Shown: positions 1 through 7,527 of the stretch, one piece after another | Layout: each line of letters opens with the position of its first letter | Numbering within the stretch: the first letter of the stretch is position 1 | Assembly (NCBI GenBank): GCA_035461345.1 | Contig: DATHVJ010000092.1 | Span: 1-25,676 of the forward strand | Length of the DNA: 25,676 bases | Direction: 5' to 3' | DNA from: DASPWW01 sp035461345 | GTDB lineage: Bacteria; Actinomycetota; Thermoleophilia; Solirubrobacterales; 70-9 | Position numbers and translations under genes: made by a program | The notes under the pieces: model-generated | What the model saw: only the letters and a program-made list of their open reading frames with translations | The model's database searches: none | Told to the model about the DNA's origin: nothing

Positions 1-1341
1 GCGCTTCGCATTGATCTCCCGGTGGAAGAGTCGCGGACCGAGTCCGCCCTGATCCTCGAGGTGCAGCAGCACCTCGGCGACGATCGCGTCCGCGCGGTCG
101 CGATGGACTCCACCGACGGCCTCCAGCGCGGCCAGACGGTCGTCGACACCGGCAGCCCGATCACCGTCCCGGTCGGTGAGAAGACCCTCGGCAGGCTGTT
201 CAACCTGCTCGGGGAGACGATCGACGAGGGCGAGGAGGTCGAGACCGAGGAGCGGTGGCCGATCCACCGCTCCGCGCCGGAGGCCGACGAGCTGACCCCC
301 ACCCAGGAGATCCTCGAGACCGGGATCAAGGTGATCGACCTGCTCGCGCCGTACGCGAAGGGCGGCAAGGTCGGCCTGTTCGGGGGCGCCGGTGTCGGCA
401 AGACCGTGCTGATCCAGGAGCTGATCCGCAACATCGCCGAGGAGCACGAGGGGCTGTCGGCTTTCTGCGGCGTGGGCGAACGGTCCCGCGAGGGCAACGA
501 CCTGTGGCTCGAGATGAAGGAGTCCGGCGTGCTCGAGAAGACGATGCTCGTGTTTGGCCAGATGAACGAGCCGCCGGGGGCGCGGCTGCGGGTCGGCCTA
601 TCGGGGCTGACGATGGCCGAGTACTTCCGCGAGGCCGGCGGCCAGGACGTGCTGCTGTTCATCGACAACATCTTCCGCTTCGTCCAGGCGGGCTCGGAGG
701 TCTCCGCGCTGCTGGGGCGGATGCCGTCGGCGGTCGGCTACCAGCCGACTCTGGAGACCGAGATGGGCGAGCTCCAGGAGCGGATCACCTCGACCCAGCG
801 CGGGTCGGTGACCTCGGTGCAGGCGATCTTCGTCCCGGCCGACGACATCACCGACCCGGCGCCGGCGTCGGTGTTCGCCCACCTCAACGCGACCACCGTG
901 CTGTCGCGGTCGATCTCCGAGAAGGGGATCTACCCGGCCGTGGACCCGCTCGACTCGACCTCGACGATCCTCAAGCCCGACATCCTCGGGGAGGAGCACT
1001 ACCGCACCGCGACCGAGGTCCAGGAGGTGCTGCAGCGATACAAGGAGCTGCAGGACATCATCGCCATCCTCGGGATCGACGAGCTCTCCGACGAGGACAA
1101 GCAGACGGTCTCGCGCGCGCGCAAGATCGAGCGCTTCCTGTCGCAGCCGTTCTTCGTCGCCGAGGCGTTCACCGGCCGGTCGGGCGAGTACGTGCCGGTC
1201 GACGAGACCGTGCGCGGGTTCAAGGAGATCGTCGACGGGAAGCACGACGACATCCCCGAGCGCGCCTTCTACATGAAGGGCTCGATCGACCAGGTGATCG
1301 AGGAGTCGCGCGGGCTCGACGAGGGCGGCGACGAGGGGTAG
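1..1341 (+). CDS. atpD: F1Fo ATP synthase subunit beta, 5'-truncated by the window
   Basis: Catalytic beta subunit of the F1 sector, which makes ATP from ADP and phosphate at the cytoplasmic face of the membrane. The reading frame is open from base 1, and the family's usual first 30 or so residues are missing, so the true start lies upstream. The GTG at 22 is internal. Counting from base 1, the Walker A loop GGAGVGKT is at about residues 128-135. It is followed by the GERSREGNDLW segment, the FGQMNEPPGAR segment, the Walker B-like strand ending LLFIDN, and the DELSDED motif at about 360-366 that contacts subunits gamma and epsilon. The C-terminus is full length. atpC starts 5 bp downstream, as in most bacterial atp operons. 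Identification is certain from the sequence. Confidence 0.98.
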   Translation, partial: ALRIDLPVEESRTESALILEVQQHLGDDRVRAVAMDSTDGLQRGQTVVDTGSPITVPVGEKTLGRLFNLLGETIDEGEEVETEERWPIHRSAPEADELTPTQEILETGIKVIDLLAPYAKGGKVGLFGGAGVGKTVLIQELIRNIAEEHEGLSAFCGVGERSREGNDLWLEMKESGVLEKTMLVFGQMNEPPGARLRVGLSGLTMAEYFREAGGQDVLLFIDNIFRFVQAGSEVSALLGRMPSAVGYQPTLETEMGELQERITSTQRGSVTSVQAIFVPADDITDPAPASVFAHLNATTVLSRSISEKGIYPAVDPLDSTSTILKPDILGEEHYRTATEVQEVLQRYKELQDIIAILGIDELSDEDKQTVSRARKIERFLSQPFFVAEAFTGRSGEYVPVDETVRGFKEIVDGKHDDIPERAFYMKGSIDQVIEESRGLDEGGDEG

Positions 1342-1346
1342 GACCG

Positions 1347-1769
1347 ATGGCGGACGAGCACAGGCTGCACGCCGAGGTCCTCACCCCCGAGGGCCCGGTG
1401 TTCGAGGGCGAGGTGCATCAGCTATCCACCCGCACCGTGGTCGGTGAGATCGGCGTGCTCGCGAACCACGTTCCGCTCGTCGCCCGGCTGGTGCCGGCGG
1501 AGCTGCGGCTGCACCTCTCGGAGGGCGACGCGGACACCAGGCGCTGGGCCCAGGCGGAGGGGTGGCTCGAGGTGTTCGCGAACCGCGCTCTGGTGCTGAT
1601 CGGCGAGGCGATTCCGCCCGACCAGCTCGACGCGCCGGAGCTCGAGCAGCGCCTTGCCGACGCCGAGCAGCGCCTTGCCGACGCCGAGCAGGGCAGCGCG
1701 ACCTACGAGCAGGCGGAGCGGGACAAGGCCCGCGCCGAGGCGTTCCTCGGGGTCGCCCAGAAGAAGTAG
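1347..1769 (+). CDS. atpC: F1Fo ATP synthase subunit epsilon
   Basis: Central-stalk subunit of 140 residues that couples rotation to catalysis and often inhibits ATP hydrolysis. The N-terminal beta-sandwich is clear (LHAEVLTPEGPVFEGEV, then GEIGVLANHVPLVA), followed by the helical C-terminal hairpin. The ATG at 1347 follows the atpD stop by 5 bp with AGGA just ahead. The helical region contains a near-exact tandem duplication (EQRLADA repeated, nucleotides 1644-1685), which lengthens the coiled-coil part. The rare CTT codon is kept in both copies, suggesting a recent duplication. The next gene begins 6 bp after the stop, so the transcript probably continues past the atp genes. Confidence 0.97.
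   Translation: MADEHRLHAEVLTPEGPVFEGEVHQLSTRTVVGEIGVLANHVPLVARLVPAELRLHLSEGDADTRRWAQAEGWLEVFANRALVLIGEAIPPDQLDAPELEQRLADAEQRLADAEQGSATYEQAERDKARAEAFLGVAQKK
1644..1691 (+). repeat. 21-bp tandem duplication inside atpC
   Basis: Two identical 21-bp units (1644-1664 and 1665-1685, each encoding EQRLADA) are followed by the first 6 bases of a third unit. The length is a multiple of three, so the frame is kept. The repeat falls in the C-terminal helical hairpin of the epsilon subunit. Confidence 0.9.
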
Positions 1770-1775
1770 AAGCGC

Positions 1776-2873
1776 GTGGACGAACGCGCGCTCACCGAGA
1801 AGCTGATCGCCTACGACACCTCCGACGCGGAGGGGATCAGGCTGGCGGCGGGGTTCGTCAAGGGATGGCTCGAGGCTCGTGACATCGAGGCGCGCCAGAT
1901 CGACGTCCGCGGGCTTCCGGTGACGATCGCCGAGGTCGGCCCGGCCGACGGCCCGACCGTGCTTCTGCACGGTCATCTCGACGTCGTACCGGGCCGCCCG
2001 GGTCAGTTCGAGCCGCGGGTCGACGGCGACCGCCTGCTCGGTCGAGGCGCGTACGACATGAAGGGCGCCCTGGCGGCGATGCTGCTCGCGCTGCACGACC
2101 TCCGGGACGAGGCGGGGGTGAGGATCCGGCTTGGGGTGGTGCCGGACGAGGAATCCGAGGAAGAGGCGGAGCGGGGCAGCGACCATCTCGTCCGCGAGGG
2201 GTTCGTGGGCGACTTCGTGATCACCGGCGAGCCGACCGACATGCACATCGGCATCCAGGCGAAGGGTGTGCTCGCAATCCGGCTCGAGGTCAACGGGCGC
2301 GCCGCACACGGCGCGACCCCGTGGCTGGGCGAGAACGCGATCCTCAAGGCACTCGACGTGTTTCGGGCGATCGAGTCGCTACCTTTTGCGCGGCAGAGCT
2401 CCGAGCTGTTCGACCGCCCGTCGATAAACCTCGGACGCATCCTGGGCGGGGATGCGCTCAACAAGGTGCCCGACACTTGCGTGATCGATGTGGACATCCG
2501 CTACCTGCCGCGGCAGGACGCATCGGCGATCCTCGAGCAGGTGCGTGAGATGAAGGGTGCGAGCGTGATCTCCACCTTCTCGCGGCCCCCGGCGGCTGTC
2601 GACGAAAACTCGGTCTTCGTCCGGGCGCTGTCCGACGCCGCCGCGCCGCAACTCGGCGGCGAGGTCCTGAGCGTCGGACGCGACGGGGCGTCGGATGCGG
2701 TTTCGTTCCTGCGCGCCGGGATCCCCGCCGTCGAGTTCGGTCCGACCGGCGGGGGGCACCACGGCCCCGACGAGTGGGTGGCGATCTCCTCGCTGGCGGA
2801 CTACCGCCGCGCGCTGACCGACTTCGTCGCCGGGCTGCCGGAGCGGCTGGCAGCAGCGGAGGGGTCGAGATGA
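1776..2873 (+). CDS. M20 family zinc metallopeptidase (ArgE/DapE/ACY1-like)
   Basis: Predicted cytoplasmic di-zinc amidohydrolase of 365 residues, in the family of acetylornithine deacetylase, succinyl-diaminopimelate desuccinylase and aminoacylases. Visible family features are the HGHLDVVPG metal loop (His67 and Asp69), GRGAYDMKGALA with the bridging Asp94, the DEESEEE segment with the catalytic and metal Glu pair (125-126), and GEPTDM (Glu152). The lid-domain His178 lies in AAHGATP, and there is a late GGGHHGPDEW metal segment. The substrate cannot be fixed from the sequence; DapE or ArgE activity is possible, as is peptide or amino-acid salvage. The GTG start lies 6 bp after atpC, and the stop overlaps the LCP start (ATGA at 2870-2873), so it is probably co-transcribed and translationally coupled. 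Confidence 0.9.
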   Translation: MDERALTEKLIAYDTSDAEGIRLAAGFVKGWLEARDIEARQIDVRGLPVTIAEVGPADGPTVLLHGHLDVVPGRPGQFEPRVDGDRLLGRGAYDMKGALAAMLLALHDLRDEAGVRIRLGVVPDEESEEEAERGSDHLVREGFVGDFVITGEPTDMHIGIQAKGVLAIRLEVNGRAAHGATPWLGENAILKALDVFRAIESLPFARQSSELFDRPSINLGRILGGDALNKVPDTCVIDVDIRYLPRQDASAILEQVREMKGASVISTFSRPPAAVDENSVFVRALSDAAAPQLGGEVLSVGRDGASDAVSFLRAGIPAVEFGPTGGGHHGPDEWVAISSLADYRRALTDFVAGLPERLAAAEGSR

Positions 2874-5110
2874 CGACCAACGGTCCCTTCGACCACGAGC
2901 ACGACGACGAGTTCGGGCGCGAGAATGAGAAGAGCGCCGAGTTCGCGAGCGAACTCGGCGGTGACGGGCAGGACGAGGGAGCGGAAGCGAGGGAGCCCGG
3001 CGGGGACCCGGTCGAACCGGACGCGCTAGCGGAGGATTCGACCGGAAATGACGGGGACCCGGTCGAACCGGACGCGCGAGCGGAGGATTCGACCGGAAAT
3101 GACGCCGACCCCGACGCGCCCGGACGCGAGGCGGCGGACCCGCCCGGCGTTGATGGTGACCCGGCCGAACCGTACGCGCCAGCGGACGGGCCCAGCGGTG
3201 ACCCGGCCGCGCCCGGACGCGAAGCGGAGGACGCGGCCGGCCTGACCGAGGAGTTCGAGACGGAGTTCGGCGACGAGTTCGGCGCCGACGTCGCCGACGA
3301 GCTGGAGCCCGACCCGGAGCCGGAGGCCGAGGAGGACGAGCCTGGCCGCGAGCAGCCTCCCGAGCCGCAGGGTGGCCGCGAGCAGCCTCCCGAGTCGCAG
3401 GATGGTCCCGAGCAGGATGTGCCGGACGTCACCGCACAGGAGACGGTGGAGGCGGATGTGCTTGCGCTCGGCGATCAGGAGGAGGCACGGGAGCGCGCAC
3501 AGCGGGAGGCCGCGGCTGAAGCGGAGGCCGTGGAGGCCGGCGGGGAGACCGAGGAGGAAGCCGAGGAAGAGGCCGAGGGGGAGGAGCCGCAGGAAGGGGA
3601 GGCGCCGGAGCCGACCGGCGTGGCGGTCGCGGCAGCGCCCGCGGAGGAGCCCCCGAAGGCGGCGCTGTGGCCCCGCTTTCTCGCCGCGTCGCTTGTGATC
3701 GTGATCTCGGTCGCGACGGCGACGTCCGTGAGCCTCCTGCTCTACCTCTCCGATATCGCCAAGGGCCTGGGAGGGCTTCCCGGCGTCCAGGACCAGCTCG
3801 AGGCGGTCGAGGGTGGCGATCCGCAGAACATCCTCGTGCTGGGTTCGGACAAGCGGCCCGACCTCAAGGGGGACCCGGGCAGGTCCGACACGACGATGCT
3901 GCTGCGGCTGGACCCCGACAACAACGCGATCGCCCTCCTGTCCCTGCCTCGGGACCTAAAGGTCAACATTCCCGGATACGGCGTCGGCAAGCTCAACGAC
4001 GCCTACACGGTCGGCGGTCCCAAGAAAACGCTCCAGGTCGTCACGGGGCTGACGGGGGTCAAGATCCATCACGTCGTCAACGTCGACTTCGCGGGGTTCG
4101 AGAAGGCGATCAATGCCATCGACTGCGTCTACGTCGACGTCGACCGCCGCTACTTCAACTCCAACGAGGCCCTGGCCACCGACGAGTTGTACGCGGAGAT
4201 CGACATCAAGGCCGGCTACCAGATGCTGTGCGGGGAGCGCGCGCTCCAGTACGTGCGCTACCGCCACACCGACAACGACATCGTGCGCGCCGCCCGCCAG
4301 CAGGACTTCCTGCGCGAGGCGCGCCAGAAGATCGGCCCCACGCGGCTGTTCCGCGATCGCGAGGAGCTGATCGACATCTTCAAGAAGTACACAACCTCCG
4401 ACATCGACAACGAGTTCACGATGCTCGACGTGCTGAAGACGTTCCTCGGCGCCGCGGACGCCCCGGTACAGCAGATTCACTTCAAGGGCAACCTGGGCGA
4501 CTCGTACGTCACCGCGTCCAACGAGCAGATACAGAAGGCCGTCGAGCAGTTTCTCGGAATTCAGGACACACCCGGCCCGCTCGGCGGCGAGGGCGGCGGG
4601 AAGCCGAAGCAGCACAAGAAGAAGAAGAAGCCCGACTCCGACGGCCCGGCGCTCACAGACGTGGCCGGATTCGCCGCCCCGTACGCTGAGCAGTACGCGC
4701 CCGAGGTCGGCTTTCCGGTCTTCTTCCCGACCAAGCTCGTGCCGGGCAGCGACGTCACCGACGAGTCGCGCGAGTACAAGCTCGCCGACGAGGGCGGCAA
4801 GGTCCACCGCGCCTACAAGCTCGTGTTCTCGATTCCGGGCGCCGCCGTGCCGTTCGAGTACTACGGCCTGATGGGCACGACGTGGACGGACCCGCCGATC
4901 CTCGACAACCCGAGCGAGACGCGCGAGATCGGCGGCCGCGAGTACGACCTGTTCTTCGACGGCGACCGCCTGCGGATGATCGCGTGGCGCACGAACAACG
5001 CCGCGTACTGGCTCAACAACACCCTCCTCCAGACGCTCGAGGAGGACGAGATGATCGCGATCGCCGACTCGATGGACGAGGTCGCGCCCCCGAAGAAGAA
5101 GAAGAAGTAG
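2870..5110 (+). CDS. LytR-CpsA-Psr (LCP) family wall glycopolymer transferase with long acidic N-terminal tail
   Basis: Predicted 746-residue membrane protein. Residues 1 to about 265 are an acidic, low-complexity cytoplasmic tail with tandem repeats. One membrane helix follows (about 270-294), then an extracellular LCP domain (about 318-490). Known LCP residues are present: GRSDT (Arg338, Asp340), LPRD (Arg361, Asp362), GVGKLNDAY, and YVRYRHTDND followed by the R-x2-RQQ segment. LCP enzymes transfer lipid-linked glycopolymers onto peptidoglycan or other acceptors. A poly-Lys linker (583-587) leads to a C-terminal domain of about 150 residues that I do not recognise, ending in five lysines. 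The ATG at 2870 is preferred because GGAGGGG precedes it and it overlaps the previous stop. Upstream in-frame starts would lie inside the M20 gene. The downstream sugar-nucleotide genes fit the role. Confidence 0.9.
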   Translation: MTTNGPFDHEHDDEFGRENEKSAEFASELGGDGQDEGAEAREPGGDPVEPDALAEDSTGNDGDPVEPDARAEDSTGNDADPDAPGREAADPPGVDGDPAEPYAPADGPSGDPAAPGREAEDAAGLTEEFETEFGDEFGADVADELEPDPEPEAEEDEPGREQPPEPQGGREQPPESQDGPEQDVPDVTAQETVEADVLALGDQEEARERAQREAAAEAEAVEAGGETEEEAEEEAEGEEPQEGEAPEPTGVAVAAAPAEEPPKAALWPRFLAASLVIVISVATATSVSLLLYLSDIAKGLGGLPGVQDQLEAVEGGDPQNILVLGSDKRPDLKGDPGRSDTTMLLRLDPDNNAIALLSLPRDLKVNIPGYGVGKLNDAYTVGGPKKTLQVVTGLTGVKIHHVVNVDFAGFEKAINAIDCVYVDVDRRYFNSNEALATDELYAEIDIKAGYQMLCGERALQYVRYRHTDNDIVRAARQQDFLREARQKIGPTRLFRDREELIDIFKKYTTSDIDNEFTMLDVLKTFLGAADAPVQQIHFKGNLGDSYVTASNEQIQKAVEQFLGIQDTPGPLGGEGGGKPKQHKKKKKPDSDGPALTDVAGFAAPYAEQYAPEVGFPVFFPTKLVPGSDVTDESREYKLADEGGKVHRAYKLVFSIPGAAVPFEYYGLMGTTWTDPPILDNPSETREIGGREYDLFFDGDRLRMIAWRTNNAAYWLNNTLLQTLEEDEMIAIADSMDEVAPPKKKKK
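2935..2960. repeat. Perfect palindrome in frame within the LCP gene, same family as the intergenic hairpins
   Basis: The left arm CGCCGAGTTCGC (2935-2946) and right arm GCGAACTCGGCG (2949-2960) are perfect complements around GA. It encodes Ser22 to Gly31 of the acidic tail. It matches the palindromes at 20061 and 22107 in length, spacing and core (AGTTYGC/GCRAACT). Confidence 0.75.
3002..3103 (+). repeat. 51-bp tandem repeat, two copies, in the LCP acidic tail
   Basis: Copies at 3002-3052 and 3053-3103 differ at a single base (Leu versus Arg codon). Each encodes a 17-residue unit beginning GDPVEPDA and ending STGND. More diverged copies (GDPAEPYAPADG, GDPAAPGREAED) follow to about 3240, so the tail appears to have grown by repeated duplication. 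Confidence 0.9.
3344..3403 (+). repeat. 30-bp tandem repeat, two copies, in the LCP acidic tail
   Basis: Two 30-bp units (3344-3373, 3374-3403) encode the ten-residue element GREQPPE-P/S-Q-G/D and its neighbour. A third, partial unit follows (GPEQ). The units are in frame and lie within the same disordered cytoplasmic segment as the 51-bp repeat. Confidence 0.85.
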
Positions 5111-5128
5111 CACCGCGAGCGCCCGGCG

Positions 5129-6439
5129 GTGAACGAGAGCAAGGAGTCGATCGGGGTCGTGGGGACCGGCTGGGTCGGGCTGGTCACGGCGACGTGCTTC
5201 GCCGAGCTCGGGCACCGGGTGGTGGCGGTCGACATCGACTCGGAGAAGGTCGAGGCGCTGCGCCGCGGCGAGACCCCGATTCACGAGCCCAAGATCGACG
5301 AGCTGCTGGCCCGCAACCGGGAGCGGCTCACGTTCACGACCGAGCTCGGCGACGCGCTGGATGCGGCGCGGCTGCTGTTCGTGTGCGTCGACACGCCGCC
5401 GACCTACTCGGGTGACGCGGACCTCTCCCGCGTCCAGGCGGTCGTCGAGGCCCTCGGTGACGACGGCGAGCACGCGCTGGTGATGAAGAGCACCGTCCCC
5501 GCCGGGACGGGGGCCGCGATCCGCCGCGACCTTCCGGACATCGCGTACGTGTCGTGCCCGGAGTTCCTCAAGGAGGGGTCGGCGATCGACGACTTCATGC
5601 ACCCCGACCGTGTGGTCATCGGTGCCGACCCGGGGGACGAGTGGGCCGCGGACGCGGTCGCGGCGACCTACGAGCCTCTCGGCGGCGAGATGGTCCGGAC
5701 CGACGTGGCGAGCGCCGAGATGATCAAGCTCGCGTCGAACGCGTTCCTGGCGACGAAGATCTCGTTCATCAACGAGATCGCGAACGTCTCCGAGGAGGTG
5801 GGAGCGGACGTGACCGAGGTCGCGCGGGGTATGGGGCTCGATCAGCGGATCGGGCACTCGTTCCTCCGGGCGGGCATCGGATACGGCGGCTCATGCTTCC
5901 CGAAGGACCTGAAGAGCCTCAAGCAGCTCGCCGGCAACACCGGCTACCACTTCCAGCTCCTCACCGCGGTGATCGAGGTCAACGAGCTTCAGAAGCGGCG
6001 TCTGCTGAAGAAGCTCGAGAAGCACCTCGGCTCGCTCGCGGGCCGCAAGGTCGCCCTGCTCGGCCTCGCGTTCAAGCCCGACACCGACGACATGCGCGAG
6101 GCCTCGAGCCTCGTGCTTGCGTCGAGACTGAGGGGAGAGGGTGCCTCGGTTCGGGCGTACGACCCGGTCGCGGAGCGGCCGGCCCGCGAGCTGCTCCCCG
6201 ACGTCGAGTTCTGCGCCTCGGTGGAGGAGGCTCTGGAGGGCGCCGACGCCGCCGTCCTCGTCACCGAGTGGCCGGAGTTCGGGGAGATCGACTGGGACGC
6301 CGCACGGGAGCGGATGGCCACGCCCCTGGTCGTCGACGGGCGCAATTTCCTCGACCCCGACGCCGTGCGGGCGGCGGGTCTCACCTACGAGGGAATCGGG
6401 CGGCGGGGGAGCGGCGCCGGCGCGCAGGGCGAATCCTGA
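5129..6439 (+). CDS. ugd: UDP-glucose 6-dehydrogenase
   Basis: Cytoplasmic enzyme of 436 residues that oxidises UDP-glucose to UDP-glucuronate with two NAD+. The N-terminal Rossmann motif GVVGTGWVG is at about residues 9-17 with acidic Asp35/Asp37 after the second strand. STVPAGT (121-127), the CPEFLKEG segment and the KLASNAFLATK helix (200-210) follow. The catalytic cysteine is in GGSCFPKD (Cys256). The C-terminal UDP-binding domain is complete. The GTG start lies 18 bp after the LCP stop without a convincing Shine-Dalgarno, so coupling with the upstream gene is likely. GDP-mannose dehydrogenase is a close relative, but the FLKEG form and GGSCFPKD favour UDP-glucose. It probably feeds a glucuronate-containing wall polymer. 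Confidence 0.92.
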   Translation: MNESKESIGVVGTGWVGLVTATCFAELGHRVVAVDIDSEKVEALRRGETPIHEPKIDELLARNRERLTFTTELGDALDAARLLFVCVDTPPTYSGDADLSRVQAVVEALGDDGEHALVMKSTVPAGTGAAIRRDLPDIAYVSCPEFLKEGSAIDDFMHPDRVVIGADPGDEWAADAVAATYEPLGGEMVRTDVASAEMIKLASNAFLATKISFINEIANVSEEVGADVTEVARGMGLDQRIGHSFLRAGIGYGGSCFPKDLKSLKQLAGNTGYHFQLLTAVIEVNELQKRRLLKKLEKHLGSLAGRKVALLGLAFKPDTDDMREASSLVLASRLRGEGASVRAYDPVAERPARELLPDVEFCASVEEALEGADAAVLVTEWPEFGEIDWDAARERMATPLVVDGRNFLDPDAVRAAGLTYEGIGRRGSGAGAQGES

Positions 6440-7527
6440 TGCAGGCGCTGATCCTCGTCGGCGGCGAGGGGACGCGGCTGCGCCCCCTCACGCTCACGGT
6501 TCCGAAGCCCGTGGTGCCGCTCGTCGACAGGCCGTTCATCCGCTACATGATCGAGTGGCTCGCCCGCCACGGCGTCGACGACATCGTTCTGGCGTGCGGC
6601 TTCCTGGCCGCGGGAGTGCGCGACGTGCTCGGGGAGGGCGGAGGTGGCGGGCCGCGGCTGCGCTACGTCGAGGAGCCCGACGCGCGCGGGACCGCCGGCG
6701 CGATCAAGTTCGCCGAGCGCCTGCTCGACGACCGCTTCCTCGCCCTGAACGGCGACGTGCTGACGGACCTCGACCTGACGGCGCTGATCGAGCTCCACGA
6801 GCAGCGTGACGCGCGCGCCACGCTCGCCCTGTACCCGGTCGAGGACCCGAGCGCGTACGGGCTCGTTCGCCGCCGCGAAGACGGTGAGATCACGGAGTTC
6901 CTGGAGAAGCCCGAACCTGACCAGATCGACACCGATGAGGTCAACGCCGGGGCGTACATGCTCGAGAAGTCGATCCTCGACCTCGTCCCCGACGGCAGGG
7001 AGGTCTCGATCGAGCGCGAGGTCTTTCCGCGGCTGGTCGGCGACGGGCTGTACGGGCGTCGATTGCCCGGCTACTGGATGGACATCGGCACCCCGGACCG
7101 CTACCTGCAGGCGAGCTGGGACATCCTCGAGCGCCGCGTCGAGACCGACGTGGGTGCGCTGGTGGACGGCGACGGGCTGGCGATCGACCCCGACGCCGTC
7201 GTCGTCGACGGGGCGGCCGTCGCGCCGCCGGCGTTCCTGGAGCAGCGCTCGCACGTCGCCGACGGCGCCCGGGTCGGCGCCCGGGCGGTGCTCGGCCCCG
7301 CCTGCGAGGTCTCCGAGGGCGCGGTGGTCGAGGGCTCGGTGCTGCATCGCGGCTGCTCGATCGGGCGCGACGCGAAGGTGACCGGCGCGATCCTCGGCGG
7401 CGGAGTCGAGGTCGGCGAGCGAGCCACGGTGCGGGACGGCGCCGTGGTCGGAGAGGGCGCCCGGATCGCCTCGGGCACCGAGGTCGGCGAGAACGGACGG
7501 GTCAACCCGGCGGCGACGGTCGAGTGA
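6439..7527 (+). CDS. Sugar-1-phosphate nucleotidyltransferase with left-handed beta-helix tail (mannose-1-phosphate guanylyltransferase type)
   Basis: Predicted 362-residue cytoplasmic enzyme that activates a sugar 1-phosphate with an NTP. The nucleotidyltransferase domain has GGEGTRLRPLT (8-18), PKP at 22-24, the metal-binding NGDVLTD (Asp106), EKP (156-158) and YWMDIGTPDRY (212-222). Hexapeptide repeats from about 245 to the end form a beta-helix, as in the two-domain GDP-mannose and glucose-1-phosphate enzymes. The ATG overlaps the ugd stop (TGATG) and the gene overlaps the next by GTGA. Its neighbour is a phosphomannose/phosphoglucose isomerase, which supports a mannose-1-phosphate or glucose-1-phosphate substrate. 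The exact sugar and base cannot be decided from sequence alone. Confidence 0.85.
   Translation: MQALILVGGEGTRLRPLTLTVPKPVVPLVDRPFIRYMIEWLARHGVDDIVLACGFLAAGVRDVLGEGGGGGPRLRYVEEPDARGTAGAIKFAERLLDDRFLALNGDVLTDLDLTALIELHEQRDARATLALYPVEDPSAYGLVRRREDGEITEFLEKPEPDQIDTDEVNAGAYMLEKSILDLVPDGREVSIEREVFPRLVGDGLYGRRLPGYWMDIGTPDRYLQASWDILERRVETDVGALVDGDGLAIDPDAVVVDGAAVAPPAFLEQRSHVADGARVGARAVLGPACEVSEGAVVEGSVLHRGCSIGRDAKVTGAILGGGVEVGERATVRDGAVVGEGARIASGTEVGENGRVNPAATVE

Noticed and set aside
2774..2869. Upstream in-frame extension of the LCP gene
   Set aside because: It lies wholly inside the M20 gene. The ATG at 2870 has a Shine-Dalgarno and a stop/start overlap.
3956..5857. A 633-codon minus-strand open frame across the LCP and ugd genes
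   Set aside because: It spans two clearly identified plus-strand genes and has the repetitive composition of an antisense shadow.
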